Assembly: GCF_900187945.1 (NCBI RefSeq)
Contig: NZ_FYEH01000014.1
Span: 24,208-88,207, forward strand
Source of the DNA: Arboricoccus pini
Lineage (GTDB): Bacteria; Pseudomonadota; Alphaproteobacteria; Geminicoccales; Geminicoccaceae
Length of the DNA: 64,000 nucleotides
Direction of reading: 5' to 3'
Both the position numbers and the translations under genes were made by a program. The notes beneath the pieces are model-generated. The model worked only from the letters and a program-made list of their open reading frames with translations, made no database searches and was not told where the DNA came from. This document shows, piece after piece, positions 30,883 through 41,077 of this stretch (its first letter is position 1; every line of letters begins with the position of its first letter).

Positions 30883-33282
30883 ATGGCGGATAACCGAATC
30901 CAGAGGGTACCACAGCGCGGCGGAGTCCTGGCCAGGATCTCCGCTGTGGTCGTCAGTATCCTCGGGCTTGTCCTGCTGGCTGGGGGTGTCTGGCTGATCG
31001 CTCTGGGCGGCAGCCTCTATTATGGGCTGGCGGGTCTTGCGCTCCTGATCGACGGCGTCTTGATGTTCCGCCACTCTAAGGCGGCCTATCCCTTCTTCGC
31101 CTTGATCCTAGCGGCGACGCTGGTCTGGAGCCTCTACGAGGTCGGCTTCGATTTCTGGCAACTCGTACCACGCGGCGACATCCTCGTGCCGATCGCGATC
31201 TGGCTGCTGCTGCCGCCGATCTCAGGTTCGTTTAGGAATATTACGGGCTTTGGTCGTGGTACGCTGGCGGTGGCCCTGGTGCTCTGCCTGATCGTGCTGG
31301 GTTATTCGTTGACGCGCTCGGGAGACGATCTCGTCGGCTCGCTGCCGTCGGCATCGAGCGATGGGCCGGCGCAAGCCGATCTCGCGTCGCTGCCGGACAG
31401 CGATTGGCAGGCCTATGGGCGCACCGGCTATGGCGACCATTTCTCGCCGCTCAGCCAGATCACGCCCGAGAATGTCCAAAAGCTGAAAGTCGCCTGGACG
31501 TTCCACACCGGCGATCTGCCCGATGTGGGCCGCGCGGATCCCCAGGAGTCGACCTTCGAGGTCACGCCTTTGAAGGTTGATGACAGGGTCTATCTCTGCT
31601 CGCCGCACCAGTGGGTCTTTGCCTTGGATGCGACGACCGGCAAGGAGATTTGGAAGTTCGATCCCAAGGTCAAGGACGACGCGACCTTTCAGCATCTGAC
31701 CTGTCGCGGTGTGTCCTACCATAAGACACCCACCGGCGCGCTCACCAGCGACGGCAAGCCCGCACCCGAGGAATGTCCGGAGCGGCTGATCCTGCCGACC
31801 AATGACGGCCGCATGATCGCGATCGATGCCAAGACCGGCAAGACGTGCGGGGCCTTTGGTGTCAATGGCGAGATCGACATGAAGGACGGGATGACGGTAA
31901 CCCGCCCGGGCTTCTGGGAGGGTACCTCGCCACCGGTAGTCACGCAAAAATACATCATCATGGCCGGCGGCGTGACGGACAATTACTCCACTGAGGAGCC
32001 GTCTGGTGTCGTGCGCGCCTTCGATGTTTATACCGGCAAGCTGATCTGGGCCTGGGACAGCGGTGCCGAAGACGAAAACGCACTTCCCTCCGCCGATCAT
32101 CACTATACAGCAAACTCGCCCAATTCCTGGACGATCTCCTCGGTCGATGAGAAACTGGGTCTGGTCTACATTCCGGTCGGCAACCCGACGCCTGACATCT
32201 GGGCTGGCAATCGCACGCCTCTGATGGAGCGCTATTCAAGCTCCATCGTCGCGCTCAATATCGACACGGGCAAGAAGGTCTGGTCCTACCAGACCGTCCA
32301 TCACGATCTTTGGGACATGGATCCGCCCTCGCAGCCCAGCCTCGTCGATCTGAAGACAAAAGACGGGATCGTTCCGGCCATTTACGTGCCGGCCAAGACG
32401 GGCAATATCTTTGTCCTCGACCGCCGCAACGGCCAGTTGATCGTGCCCGCCCCGGAGACCCCTGTGCCGCAAGGTGCGGCCCCCGGCGACCGGACTTCGC
32501 CGACGCAGCCTTACTCGCAACTGACGTTCCAGCCGAAGGCTGCCCTGACTGACGCGGACATGTGGGGTGCTACCATGTTCGACCAGTTGGCCTGCCGGAT
32601 CATGTTCAAGGGCATGAAGTACGAGGGCCCGTTCACGCCGCCTTCGACTTCGGGCACCGTTGTGTTCCCTGGCGATGTCGGCATGTTCGAGTGGGGTGGG
32701 ATCGCGGTCGACCCCAAGCGACAGATCGCCATCGCTAATCCGATGGCGTTTCCATTCGTCTCCAAGCTGATACCGCGTGGTCCGGACAATCCGGCCGCAC
32801 CCAATGCGGAGCACCCGCCGGGCTCCGAGATCGGCGTCCAGCCGATGTACGGGACACCTTATGGCGTCGATCTGCATCCCTTCCTCTCGCCGATCGGGCT
32901 GCCCTGTCCGCATCCGCCCTGGGGCTACATGGCTGGCATCGACCTCCGCACGCATCAGGTCGTCTGGAAGCATAAAGTCGGCACGACCCGCGATGCGACG
33001 CCCCTGCCAATCGGCATAAAGATCGGCATGCCGATGCTTGGTGGTCCGCTGACGACGGCGGGCGGGGTCGCCTTCCTGACCTCGACCATGGATAATTACA
33101 TTCGTGCCTTCGACGTCACCACCGGCCAGGAGCTCTGGTCGGATCGCCTGCCGGCCGGCGGCCAGTCAACGCCGATGAGCTACGAGGCGGGTGGCAAGCA
33201 ATATGTCGTGACGGCAGCTGGCGGCCACGGTTCGTTCGGCACCAAGCTGGGCGACTCGGTCATTGCCTATACGCTGAACTAG
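30883..33282 (+). CDS. gcd: membrane-bound PQQ-dependent dehydrogenase, glucose/quinate/shikimate family
   Basis: This 799-residue quinoprotein has about five N-terminal transmembrane helices (residues 15-145) and then a periplasmic eight-bladed propeller that starts at DWQAYGRTGYGDHFSPL. PQQ-region motifs include HHDLWDMDPPSQPSL, and tryptophan-docking repeats such as ATTGKEIW and VTTGQELW are seen. Such enzymes oxidise aldoses (or quinate) in the periplasm and feed electrons to ubiquinone. Substrate specificity is uncertain. No PQQ synthesis genes are in the window. A Shine-Dalgarno is weak (GGTGA). Confidence 0.9.
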   Translation: MADNRIQRVPQRGGVLARISAVVVSILGLVLLAGGVWLIALGGSLYYGLAGLALLIDGVLMFRHSKAAYPFFALILAATLVWSLYEVGFDFWQLVPRGDILVPIAIWLLLPPISGSFRNITGFGRGTLAVALVLCLIVLGYSLTRSGDDLVGSLPSASSDGPAQADLASLPDSDWQAYGRTGYGDHFSPLSQITPENVQKLKVAWTFHTGDLPDVGRADPQESTFEVTPLKVDDRVYLCSPHQWVFALDATTGKEIWKFDPKVKDDATFQHLTCRGVSYHKTPTGALTSDGKPAPEECPERLILPTNDGRMIAIDAKTGKTCGAFGVNGEIDMKDGMTVTRPGFWEGTSPPVVTQKYIIMAGGVTDNYSTEEPSGVVRAFDVYTGKLIWAWDSGAEDENALPSADHHYTANSPNSWTISSVDEKLGLVYIPVGNPTPDIWAGNRTPLMERYSSSIVALNIDTGKKVWSYQTVHHDLWDMDPPSQPSLVDLKTKDGIVPAIYVPAKTGNIFVLDRRNGQLIVPAPETPVPQGAAPGDRTSPTQPYSQLTFQPKAALTDADMWGATMFDQLACRIMFKGMKYEGPFTPPSTSGTVVFPGDVGMFEWGGIAVDPKRQIAIANPMAFPFVSKLIPRGPDNPAAPNAEHPPGSEIGVQPMYGTPYGVDLHPFLSPIGLPCPHPPWGYMAGIDLRTHQVVWKHKVGTTRDATPLPIGIKIGMPMLGGPLTTAGGVAFLTSTMDNYIRAFDVTTGQELWSDRLPAGGQSTPMSYEAGGKQYVVTAAGGHGSFGTKLGDSVIAYTLN

Positions 33283-33318
33283 AGGGGATCGCCGCCGCCC
33301 GTACGGGCGGCGGCCGAT

Positions 33319-33362
33319 AGGGCCATGGGGAAGGGGAAACCTTCGCCATGGCCCTTCTTTTT
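33319..33362 (+). terminator. intrinsic terminator of the PQQ dehydrogenase gene
   Basis: The stem AGGGCCATGG / CCATGGCCCT, extended by GAAGG / CCTTC, is followed by TTCTTTTT. Just before it, 33291-33314 is a perfect 24-base palindrome GCCGCCGCCCGTACGGGCGGCGGC lacking a T-tract. Confidence 0.85.
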
Positions 33363-33499
33363 GTCGAGCCCGTCGGCGGATGCGCGCGCTGTGTCGCGCC
33401 CCGTGGATCGCGCTTCAGGGGAACGCCCGTGGGCCCACCATGGCAGCAATGCCGGCTGCCACAGGGGAACGACGGTCGCTCGGAAAGATGGCTGGCCCG

Positions 33500-35449
33500 T
33501 CAGTCTTGGCGGCGGCGCCGGCGAACGCGGCGTTCATCGTCATCGTCGAAGAGTGCCGAGAGCTGGTTCAGCATGGCGCCCCCCAATTGCTCCGGATCGG
33601 AGATCGTGACGGCGCGGCGGTAGTAGCGGGTGACGTCGTGGCCGATGCCGATCGCCAGCAGTTCGACCCCCGAGCGGGTCTCGACCCAGTCGATGACCTC
33701 GCGCAAATGCCGCTCCAGATAGTTGCCAGGGTTGGCGGAGAGCGTGCTGTCGTCGACCGGCGCGCCGTCGGATATCACCATCAGGATGCGGCGCTGCTCG
33801 GCGCGCTGTGAAAGGCGGTTCATCGCCCAGAGGATCGCCTCGCCGTCGATATTCTCCTTGAGCAGCCCCTCGCGCAGCATGAGGCCGAGATTGGCGCGCG
33901 CACGCCGCCAGGGCTGGTCGGCGGGCTTGTAGACGATATGGCGCAGATCGTTCAGGCGGCCGGGATTGCCGGGCTTGCTGGCGCGCAGCCAGGCCTCGCG
34001 CGATTGCCCACCCTTCCAGGCGCGCGTGGTGAAGCCCATGATCTCAACCTTGACCGAGCAGCGCTCCAGCGTGCGCGCCAGGATGTCGGCGCTCATAGCC
34101 GCGACGGCGATGGGGCGGCCGCGCATCGAGCCCGAATTGTCGATCAGGAGGCCGACGACGGTATCGCGGAACTGGGTATCCTTCTCCTGCTTGAAAGAGA
34201 GGGGCAAGGAGGGATTGGCGACGACCCGGGCGAGACGGGCGCTATCTAGAATGCCCTCGTCCTGATCGAAGTTCCAAGAGCGCATTTGCTGTGCCAGGAG
34301 CTTGCGCTGCAGGCGGTTGGCCATGCGGCCGATCATGTTTTCGAATCGGGCCAGCGACTGGTCGAGCTGCGCACGCAGGCGGGTCAGTTCCGATTGGCCG
34401 CAAAGATCGCCAACCGTGACGACCTCGTCGTAGCCGGTCGTGAAGACGTGATAGGCCGTCGCGTCGCCACCGGGTGGTATATAGGCGGGACGCTGCTCAT
34501 CGGCATTCTCGCCGCCCTCGTCCTCGCCGCCGAGCTCGCCCTCGCTGTCGGCACTGTCCTCGCCGCTGTCCTGCTCCTGGTCGCCCTCGTCGCTGGCGCT
34601 CTCGCTCGTTTGCTGGCTCTCGCCATCCGTCTCGCCAGGATCGACCTGCTGCTGGCCGTTGCTGTCGTCGTCGCTGCCGTCGCTGCCTTCCTGCTCCTGG
34701 TTCTCCTGACCTTCCTCGCGCGAGTCATTGGGACTTTGCGCCATGTCCTGCGTCAGGCCCAGATGGACCAGCATCTCACGCACTCGCCGCGCGAAGGCGG
34801 CTTGGTCGTCTATCTCGCCGCTGAGCGCCGGTAATTCCTCGGCCACACGGCCATCGAGCCAGCTGCGCCAGCCTTGCAGGAGCTGGCTCTGCGCGGCACT
34901 GGGCTCGTAGCCCAGCAGTTTCTCGCGCGCATAGAGGTCGACGATGTCGGCAAGCGAGGTATCGTGGGCACCATCCTCAGCAGCCTCGGACGTCCGGGCA
35001 TCCGGCTTTCGCGCCTCGTTGTCTGGCTGCGCGGCCATGGGCGTGCGCAGGCGGTGCGTGGCATCGATATTGGCTTGGACACCGGCCATGTGGCGGCCGC
35101 CGATCGCCTCGACGCGCAACTGTTCCATGCGGTCGAACAGCATCGAGGCGACGTCGCCCTCCGGCACCCAGCGGCGGTGCAAGGAGGCATCGTGATGACG
35201 GCGGCGCAGGGCGGCACTGTCAGCCTCGCCGCGCAGCCGTGCCAGATCGTCGGGATGAATTTCCTGCGGCCGAGGTACGTTGAGGCGTACGCCGGCGGCG
35301 GCTGCCGAGTTCGAGCCCGGGCCACGGCGGCGCTCGGTGGCAGCACCCTTGAACGTCACCTCGAGATCGGGCGTCGCGGCGATCGCGCGGACGGTCGCCG
35401 CCAGCGCGCGCTGCAGCTCGTCCATGCCCTGACGGTCCTTGTCGGCCAC
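33500..35449 (-). CDS. cobT: cobaltochelatase subunit CobT
   Basis: This 649-residue subunit of the aerobic cobaltochelatase works with CobS and CobN to insert cobalt into hydrogenobyrinate a,c-diamide in cobalamin synthesis. It has the CobT N-terminal domain, then an acidic low-complexity linker of about 75 residues rich in Asp, Glu, Ser and Gln (roughly residues 240-320), and a C-terminal von Willebrand A domain with the MIDAS motif DNSGSMRG. It follows cobS on the same strand after 102 bases. No cobN or other cob genes are in the window. Confidence 0.95.
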   Translation of the reverse strand: MADKDRQGMDELQRALAATVRAIAATPDLEVTFKGAATERRRGPGSNSAAAAGVRLNVPRPQEIHPDDLARLRGEADSAALRRRHHDASLHRRWVPEGDVASMLFDRMEQLRVEAIGGRHMAGVQANIDATHRLRTPMAAQPDNEARKPDARTSEAAEDGAHDTSLADIVDLYAREKLLGYEPSAAQSQLLQGWRSWLDGRVAEELPALSGEIDDQAAFARRVREMLVHLGLTQDMAQSPNDSREEGQENQEQEGSDGSDDDSNGQQQVDPGETDGESQQTSESASDEGDQEQDSGEDSADSEGELGGEDEGGENADEQRPAYIPPGGDATAYHVFTTGYDEVVTVGDLCGQSELTRLRAQLDQSLARFENMIGRMANRLQRKLLAQQMRSWNFDQDEGILDSARLARVVANPSLPLSFKQEKDTQFRDTVVGLLIDNSGSMRGRPIAVAAMSADILARTLERCSVKVEIMGFTTRAWKGGQSREAWLRASKPGNPGRLNDLRHIVYKPADQPWRRARANLGLMLREGLLKENIDGEAILWAMNRLSQRAEQRRILMVISDGAPVDDSTLSANPGNYLERHLREVIDWVETRSGVELLAIGIGHDVTRYYRRAVTISDPEQLGGAMLNQLSALFDDDDERRVRRRRRQD

Positions 35450-35551
35450 GCTATGCCGCTCCTGGAAGGGACAGAAAGTTCATGCCAGCCACGATCCGAA
35501 GTGTGGCGGCGGCCGGGCCTGCCGGGTCTGGCCGCGCATGCACGGGGATGC

Positions 35552-36562
35552 TCAGGCGAAGACCAGGGAAGCCGCCGATTCCGGCAGTTCCTTGCCGAAG
35601 CAGCGCTGGTAATACTCGGCCACGATATGCCGCTCCGCCTCGTCGCATTTGTTGAGGAAGGTGACGCGGAAGGCGAAGGCCACGTCGCCGAAGATCGTGG
35701 CGTTCTCGGCCCAGGTGATCACGGTCCGAGGCGACATGACGGTTGAAAGATCGCCGGCCGTGAAGCCCTGCCGGGTGAGGCCGGCCAGGCTCACCATCGC
35801 GTTCAGCACCTTACGGCCCTCGGGCGTGTCGTAGGAAGTAGCCTTGGCCAGAACGATGCGGCATTCGTCATCGTGCGGCAGATAGTTCAGTTGGGTGACC
35901 ACGCTCCAGCGGTCCATCTGGCCCTGATTGATCTGCTGGGTGCCGTGATAGAGACCGGAGGTATCCCCTAGGCCTACCGTGTTGGCCGTCGCGAAGAGGC
36001 GGAACGAGGGATGCGGGCGAATGACCTTGTTCTGGTCCAGGAGCGTCATCTTGCCCTGCGCCTCGAGGACGCGCTGGATGACGAACATGACGTCCGGCCG
36101 CCCGGCATCATATTCGTCGAAGACGAGGGCCACGGGACGCTGCAGCGCCCAGGGGAGGATGCCCTCCCGGTATTCGGTGATCTGCTTGCCGTCGCGCAGG
36201 ACGATGGCGTCCTTGCCGATCAGGTCGATCCGGCTGATATGGCTGTCCAGATTGACGCGCACGCAGGGCCAATTGAGGCGCGCGGCGATTTGCTCGACAT
36301 GGGTCGACTTGCCCGTGCCGTGATAGCCCTGGATCATGACGCGGCGGTTATGGGCAAAGCCCGCCAGGACCGCCAGCGTGGTGTCGTGGTCGAATTGGTA
36401 GGTGGGATCGATGTCGGGGACATAGACCGATCGCTCGCTAAAGCCGCTGACTTCGAGCTTCAGGTCGAGCCCGAAGGTTTCCTTGACGTCGAAGCGGCGA
36501 TCGGGTCGCTCCGGCAGCATCAGCAGTTCGTCACCCTGGGCTTCGACGACCTCGGAACGCAA
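35552..36562 (-). CDS. cobS: cobaltochelatase subunit CobS
   Basis: This 336-residue AAA+ ATPase has Walker [10 protein letters not shown] at residues 79-87 and Walker B in [10 protein letters not shown]. It also has the CobS opening ([20 protein letters not shown]). It powers cobalt insertion together with CobT and CobN. The DnaJ-like gene upstream and cobT downstream form the neighbourhood often seen in alphaproteobacteria. Confidence 0.96.
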   Translation of the reverse strand: MRSEVVEAQGDELLMLPERPDRRFDVKETFGLDLKLEVSGFSERSVYVPDIDPTYQFDHDTTLAVLAGFAHNRRVMIQGYHGTGKSTHVEQIAARLNWPCVRVNLDSHISRIDLIGKDAIVLRDGKQITEYREGILPWALQRPVALVFDEYDAGRPDVMFVIQRVLEAQGKMTLLDQNKVIRPHPSFRLFATANTVGLGDTSGLYHGTQQINQGQMDRWSVVTQLNYLPHDDECRIVLAKATSYDTPEGRKVLNAMVSLAGLTRQGFTAGDLSTVMSPRTVITWAENATIFGDVAFAFRVTFLNKCDEAERHIVAEYYQRCFGKELPESAASLVFA

Positions 36563-36706
36563 CGGCGGATCTCCTAATCAACTCGTGCACGGGCAGGACA
36601 CGAACACAGCGTTCGCATCAAAGGCCCACGCTTGCGGACCCCGCGGCGAAGCGATGTTCGCGCCGGTCCGCCAGGACATTAAGCGCTCTACCACCGAAGC
36701 AAAAGG

Positions 36707-37297
36707 TCAGGCGCCCAGATAGAGCTCATTGTCCTTGAGGTACCTATAGGCCTCGATCACCAACTTCAAGCGTTCCTCGAACGCCTTGTCGCCGGCATGC
36801 AGGTCCGGATGATAGCGTTTCACCATCGCTTTGTAGGCGGTCTTCAACTCGGTCAGCGTGAAACCGACCTCGAGTTCGAGAAGCCGACGCATTTCTCCGG
36901 GTTTGTCCTCCGGCGGCGGGGGCTTGGATCGCGCGGCCTGCGGCTCCTCCTCGCCCATGAAGCCAAACGGGTCGTACCACCGCGGTCCCTGCTGGTTGCC
37001 GGCCGAGCCAAAGCGCCAGGTCGGTCGATGCCAGGTCACATCGCTCCGCCGATAGGCGTCGATCTCTTCCTGCGACATGCCCAGGAAATAATTCCAGGCC
37101 TTGTTGTACTCGCGAACGTGATCGAGGCAGAACCAAACGAAGGCGCGCAGCTCGGTGCGGGATTTGGGCGCGCGGAACGACGCCTCGCGGTGGCAGTCCG
37201 GCCAGGCGCAGCAACGCCTTCCATCCGCCAGACGCTGCTCGCGCCAGGGGAAGCGGAGATGGTCGTCCACCGACGAAGTCTGCCGTTCCTGCGTCAT
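36707..37297 (-). CDS. DnaJ domain protein linked to cobST and bolA
   Basis: This 196-residue protein has an N-terminal region with paired cysteines (RRCCAWPDCHREA and WFCLDHV) that could bind metal, followed by WNYFLGMS and WHRPTWRFGS. It ends in a C-terminal J domain with the HPD motif in KRYHPDLHAGDKAFEERLK. The inverted layout, J domain last, matches alphaproteobacterial proteins encoded beside bolA and cobS. It is probably an Hsp70 co-chaperone with a specialised client; the client is unknown. Confidence 0.88.
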   Translation of the reverse strand: MTQERQTSSVDDHLRFPWREQRLADGRRCCAWPDCHREASFRAPKSRTELRAFVWFCLDHVREYNKAWNYFLGMSQEEIDAYRRSDVTWHRPTWRFGSAGNQQGPRWYDPFGFMGEEEPQAARSKPPPPEDKPGEMRRLLELEVGFTLTELKTAYKAMVKRYHPDLHAGDKAFEERLKLVIEAYRYLKDNELYLGA

Positions 37298-37445
37298 GCG
37301 TCAAACTATGGCTACCGGCCATGGCCCGGACAAGTCTCGCGTATACAAGGCGGCCATCGCGTCTTTTCCCTTTAAAGGGCTTGATCGGGCCACCTGGCGG
37401 CGCGAAAATGCCCGGTCAGGTTTGGCCAAGTGGTTCGACGACCGT

Positions 37446-37901
37446 TCAGGTATCCTCCTCGGCCTCTTCCTCGATGCCCTCGGGCAGGTCGGCATCGATT
37501 GAAGCGCCGGGATCTGCCAATGCGCGCGCCAAGGCGCAAAGTGCCTCCTGATGCCTGCGGTCGGGCACCGAGGTGAAGAGCCGGGCGAGTTCGAGGAGCA
37601 TGCGCTGCTGCTGGGTTGGCTGTACCGGTGTTTCCTCTTCGATTCCCTCGAAGAAAAAAGCGACCGGCACGCCTAGAACCTGAGCGACTTGATAGAGACG
37701 GCCGGCGGCCACGCGATTGACGCCGCGTTCGTATTTGTGCGCCTGCTGGTAGGTGACACCAATCAGGTTCGCCATATCCTGCTGCGACAAGCCTAGAAGT
37801 GTACGCCGTTCGCGGATGCGGTTGCCCACATGCCGATCGACATCCTGGGTACGGCGGCCCTCCTGGCCGTAACCGGGGGTCTTGGTATCGTCGGCAGACA
37901 T
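37446..37901 (-). CDS. XRE family transcriptional regulator
   Basis: This 151-residue protein has a Cro/C1-type helix-turn-helix (VGNRIRERRTLLGLSQQDMANLIGVTYQQAHKYE, residues about 25-60) and continues NRVAAGRLYQVAQVLGVPVAFFF. It ends in an acidic tail. This form, with TYQQAHKYERGVNR, is common in alphaproteobacteria. Regulon unknown. I chose ATG 37901 with AAGGA six bases upstream; a TTG codon immediately before it is not needed. It is divergent from bolA across a 218-base, partly AT-rich gap. Confidence 0.88.
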   Translation of the reverse strand: MSADDTKTPGYGQEGRRTQDVDRHVGNRIRERRTLLGLSQQDMANLIGVTYQQAHKYERGVNRVAAGRLYQVAQVLGVPVAFFFEGIEEETPVQPTQQQRMLLELARLFTSVPDRRHQEALCALARALADPGASIDADLPEGIEEEAEEDT

Positions 37902-38119
37902 CAATTATCCTTAAGGACTAGAGTCCGAGGGGTGCGGGCTTATGTTGCGTTGCAACGCGGGCCTTGGGGTTGAGGCGTAGAAAGCGTTCGCGGTTGCGAA
38001 AAGATGGCAAGCGATCAGTTGGACGTACGAATGTATGATTCTAGGTGAAATTCACGGTTAATTCAACGGTAAATTGAAACTTAAACTTACGACATCGCGT
38101 ATTTGGGAAGTAAAACGTT

Positions 38120-38407
38120 ATGGGATTGGTCGGCACGGCAATCGAGGCGCAGTTGCGCGCCAGCCTCGCGCCAGCGCAGCTACAGGTCATCGACCAGTCG
38201 GCGCAGCATGCTGGTCATGCAGGCGCACGCGACGACGGCGAAACCCATTTCCTGGTTGAAATCGTCACGCCGTTATTTGAGGGCAAGCGTCGCCTTGAGC
38301 GTCATCGCCTCGTCAACGAGGCCCTGGCGGAACTTTTGCGCAATCGGGTCCACGCACTCTCGATCCGTGCGTTGACGCCAGCTGAGGCATCCTCCCAGGC
38401 GCGGTAG
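38120..38407 (+). CDS. bolA: BolA family protein
   Basis: This 95-residue protein shows the BolA fold: LQVIDQSAQHAGH, the conserved ETHFLVEIVTPLFEGKRRLERHRLVNEAL with its class II KH-like helix, then VHALSIRALTPAEA. BolA proteins pair with monothiol glutaredoxins and affect iron-sulfur trafficking and morphology. Its place next to the DnaJ protein is conserved. The histidine of the HRLV motif is present. Confidence 0.92.
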   Translation: MGLVGTAIEAQLRASLAPAQLQVIDQSAQHAGHAGARDDGETHFLVEIVTPLFEGKRRLERHRLVNEALAELLRNRVHALSIRALTPAEASSQAR

Positions 38408-38522
38408 CGGCGCGGCGCATGTTGTGCTCCGTCGCCGCGCCACGATCGGTGACCGTCGTTGACGGCCGCACGTACCCGCCTGCATCAGGCTTGTTCTTTG
38501 CTCGGGCCCGGCGGCGATCGTC

Positions 38523-38987
38523 TCAATTAGGCGCCGGGGAGGCCATCCCGTACTGGTCGCCGTAGATGAGGGATTCGGCGCTCTTGAGTTCGAGCTCAAG
38601 CGTCTGGCGGGTGCATTCGTAGAGATCGCGGATCGACACCATGCCGACGATTCGTCCTGCGTCGACGATCGGAAGATGTCGGTAATGACCAAGGCGCATC
38701 TTCTCGAGCGCCACGGACGCCAGATCGTCCGGTGCCAGCGTCTCGGGGGCCGGCGTCATAATCTCACGCAGAGACGTTTGCTGGGCGGACAGCCCCGCCG
38801 CCTGCAGGCGATAGACGAGGTCGCGTTCGGTCACAATGCCGAGCAGCGGCCCGTCGACGGTGACCATGACCGCGCCGACGCGCCGCTCGCGCATAAGGAG
38901 AGCCGCCGCGTAGGCGGTAGCGTTGGGGGGCAGCAAGCAGAGGCTTTGCTGTCCGTCGATCACATCGGGAATGATCCTGCGTTGCAT
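38523..38987 (-). CDS. CBS-domain protein
   Basis: This 154-residue protein consists of two CBS domains in tandem (SLCLLPPNATAYAAALLM with GIVTERDLVYR, and EIMTPAPETLAPDDLAS with VGMVSIRDLYE). Such pairs bind adenine nucleotides and act as energy or signal sensors, here as a stand-alone protein. I chose ATG 38987 because GAGG lies five bases upstream; an upstream in-frame ATG at 39023 lacks a ribosome site. The target is unknown. Confidence 0.86.
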   Translation of the reverse strand: MQRRIIPDVIDGQQSLCLLPPNATAYAAALLMRERRVGAVMVTVDGPLLGIVTERDLVYRLQAAGLSAQQTSLREIMTPAPETLAPDDLASVALEKMRLGHYRHLPIVDAGRIVGMVSIRDLYECTRQTLELELKSAESLIYGDQYGMASPAPN

Positions 38988-39067
38988 GTCAACCTCACCT
39001 GACGACTTTCTCATTGTCGACATTCTGGGTTGAATTCAACGCGGGATCAACCGCGCAGTTAGTGTCG

Positions 39068-39598
39068 TCAGCGGCGCGCCGCGCGCTCCAGCGAGGCCAG
39101 GATGACTGCGTGCGTCTCGTCGAGATCTGCCCAGCCGTCGACCTTCACCCATTTGTCGGGCTCGAGATCCTTATAATGCTCGAAGAAATGGGCGATGCGA
39201 GCAAGGTCGAGTTCCGGCACGTCACGGTAGGACCTCACGTTCTTGTGCACAGGCGTAATCTTGTCGATCGGCACGGCCAGGATCTTCTCGTCCTCGCCGC
39301 CCTCATCGGTCATCTTGAGCATGCCGATTGGGCGGGCACGGAGGACCGCACCTGACATGACCGGCATGCGGCCGATCACCATGACGTCAACAGGATCGCC
39401 GTCATCGGCCAGGGTCTGCGGGATGAAACCGTAGTTACAAGGGTAGAACATCGTCGTGTAGAGGTAGCGATCGACGAAGATTGCGCCGGTTTCCTTGTCA
39501 AACTCGTACTTAATCGGATCCGAGCGCAGCGGCACTTCGATGACGACGTTGATTTCGTTCGGGACGTCGCGTCCGGCGGGGATCTTCGTAATATCCAT
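39068..39598 (-). CDS. ppa: inorganic pyrophosphatase
   Basis: This 176-residue soluble family I enzyme splits pyrophosphate and so pulls biosynthetic reactions forward. Conserved metal-binding residues are in YPCNYGFIPQT and DGDPVDVMVIG, and the lysine/tyrosine substrate residues in IKYEFDKETG. Length is typical for prokaryotic hexameric PPases. It precedes hemF on the same strand but is separated by 82 bases from it. Confidence 0.97.
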   Translation of the reverse strand: MDITKIPAGRDVPNEINVVIEVPLRSDPIKYEFDKETGAIFVDRYLYTTMFYPCNYGFIPQTLADDGDPVDVMVIGRMPVMSGAVLRARPIGMLKMTDEGGEDEKILAVPIDKITPVHKNVRSYRDVPELDLARIAHFFEHYKDLEPDKWVKVDGWADLDETHAVILASLERAARR

Positions 39599-39680
39599 CT
39601 CTATCTATCCTTGAACGACCATGGCCAACGGCAGCGAGCCCTGGATAAGGTCGCTTCCGTCGGCGAAGAATGGTGGCGTT

Positions 39681-40526
39681 TTAGGGCCATGAAACAACGG
39701 GCGGAAGGGACATCAAGATGGCTTCGGTGTTGCCGCCGGTCTTAAGTCCGAACTGCGTGCCCCGATCATACAGCAAATTGAATTCCACGTAACGGCCACG
39801 CCGCTCGAGCTGGTAGGCGCGGTCTTCGGCGGTCCAGGGCCTGTCCATGTGGCGGACGACGATCTTGGGATAGACATCGAGGAAGGCCATGCCCACGTCT
39901 TGGACGAGGCGAAAGTCGCGGGCGAAATCGTCTTCCAGATAATCAAAGAAGATACCGCCCACGCCACGATGCTCGTTGCGGTGCGGCAGGAAGAAATACT
40001 CGTCGGCCCAGGCCTTGAAGCGAGGATAGGACTCCGCCCCGTGGGGGGCGCAGGCTCGCTCGAGGGCGGCGTGGAAGGCAGCGGTATCTTCGGCGTCCGG
40101 GCGGATCGGGTTGAGGTCCGCCCCGCCGCCGAACCAGGCCTTGGTCGTCTGGATGTGGCGTGTATTCATGTGCACGGGTGGAACATGCGGCGAGCGCGGG
40201 TGGGCCACGAGCGAGATGCCGCTGGCCCAAAAGGCGCCATCGGTCGCGGCGCCCGGGATGCTCTTGGCGAATTCGGGCGTGAAGCTGCCCATCACGGTCG
40301 AGACGTTGACCCCGACCTTTTCAAAGACGCGGCCGCGCATCGTGCCCATCACGCCGCCGCCGCCGCCCGCCCGCTCCCAGCGCTCATAGGCGAAGCGGCC
40401 AGGCGAAAGGCTCGCCGCATCCTCGCCGGCGAAGGCGTCCTCAAGCAGTTCGAGGCTCCGGCAGATCCGGTCGCGCAGCGTCTCGAACCAGACGCGCGTC
40501 TCGCTTCTGGCGGCCTCATCCAGCAT
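39681..40526 (-). CDS. hemF: coproporphyrinogen III oxidase, oxygen-dependent
   Basis: This 281-residue enzyme converts coproporphyrinogen III to protoporphyrinogen IX with O2 in haem synthesis. Family motifs seen are the glycine-rich WERAGGGGGVMGTMRGRVFEK-type region, VPPVHMNTRH, WFGGGADLNP, HRGVGGIFFDYL and RGRYVEFNLLYDRGT. Start is ambiguous: ATG 40526 has GAGGA nine bases upstream, while GTG 40532 would give a four-base GTGA overlap with trmL. Either way the two genes are co-transcribed. Confidence 0.95.
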   Translation of the reverse strand: MLDEAARSETRVWFETLRDRICRSLELLEDAFAGEDAASLSPGRFAYERWERAGGGGGVMGTMRGRVFEKVGVNVSTVMGSFTPEFAKSIPGAATDGAFWASGISLVAHPRSPHVPPVHMNTRHIQTTKAWFGGGADLNPIRPDAEDTAAFHAALERACAPHGAESYPRFKAWADEYFFLPHRNEHRGVGGIFFDYLEDDFARDFRLVQDVGMAFLDVYPKIVVRHMDRPWTAEDRAYQLERRGRYVEFNLLYDRGTQFGLKTGGNTEAILMSLPPVVSWP

Positions 40527-40528
40527 CG

Positions 40529-41077
40529 TCACTCGTCCTCGCCAGCCTTTGTCTGCAACATCGCGAAGGCGCCGGTCTGCCGCATCGCTTCGCTCAAGAC
40601 AATGGTGGCGGCGCTGAGCACATTCAGGGAACGGATGCCTTGGCGCATTGGGATGTGGAGGCGCGCTTCGGCGCGGGCGTGCGCCCAGTCAGGAGCGCCG
40701 CGGCTCTCACTGCCCAGCATGAGGATGTCGCCCGGTCGGTAGGTGAAATCGGCAAAACTCCGGCTTGCCTTGGTCGTTAAGAGGAGGAGGCGACGATCGG
40801 CCGAGCTCGCCAGGGTGTCCAGCGGCGCAAAGCTTGGATGGCGAAACCAGGCAGCCTGCCTGGCGTAGTCGAGGGCGCCCTCGCGGATGCGCCGGTCGCT
40901 CAAGGGAAAGCCCGCGGGCTCGACCAGATGAAGTTCGATCCCAAGGCAGGCCGCGAGGCGAAGAGCGCCACCGAAATTATGCGGCCGGTCGGGTTCGATC
41001 ATGGCCAATGCGAGGCTGGTCTTGCTGCTGGTGCTAAGCGGGCGCGGTTGGTGCGCGGTTAGACGGTTATCGTGCAC
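40529..41077 (-). CDS. trmL: tRNA (cytidine/uridine-2'-O-)-methyltransferase TrmL
   Basis: This 182-residue SPOUT methyltransferase has the three knot motifs: PHNFGGALRLAACLG, LGSESRGAP and IPMRQGIRSLNVLSAATIV. TrmL methylates the wobble ribose at position 34 of tRNA-Leu isoacceptors. The N-terminal strand LALAMIEPD requires a start well upstream, so I keep the ATG at 41077. About 15 residues precede the family core. The gene is directly upstream of hemF and effectively overlapping. Confidence 0.9.
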   Translation of the reverse strand: MHDNRLTAHQPRPLSTSSKTSLALAMIEPDRPHNFGGALRLAACLGIELHLVEPAGFPLSDRRIREGALDYARQAAWFRHPSFAPLDTLASSADRRLLLLTTKASRSFADFTYRPGDILMLGSESRGAPDWAHARAEARLHIPMRQGIRSLNVLSAATIVLSEAMRQTGAFAMLQTKAGEDE

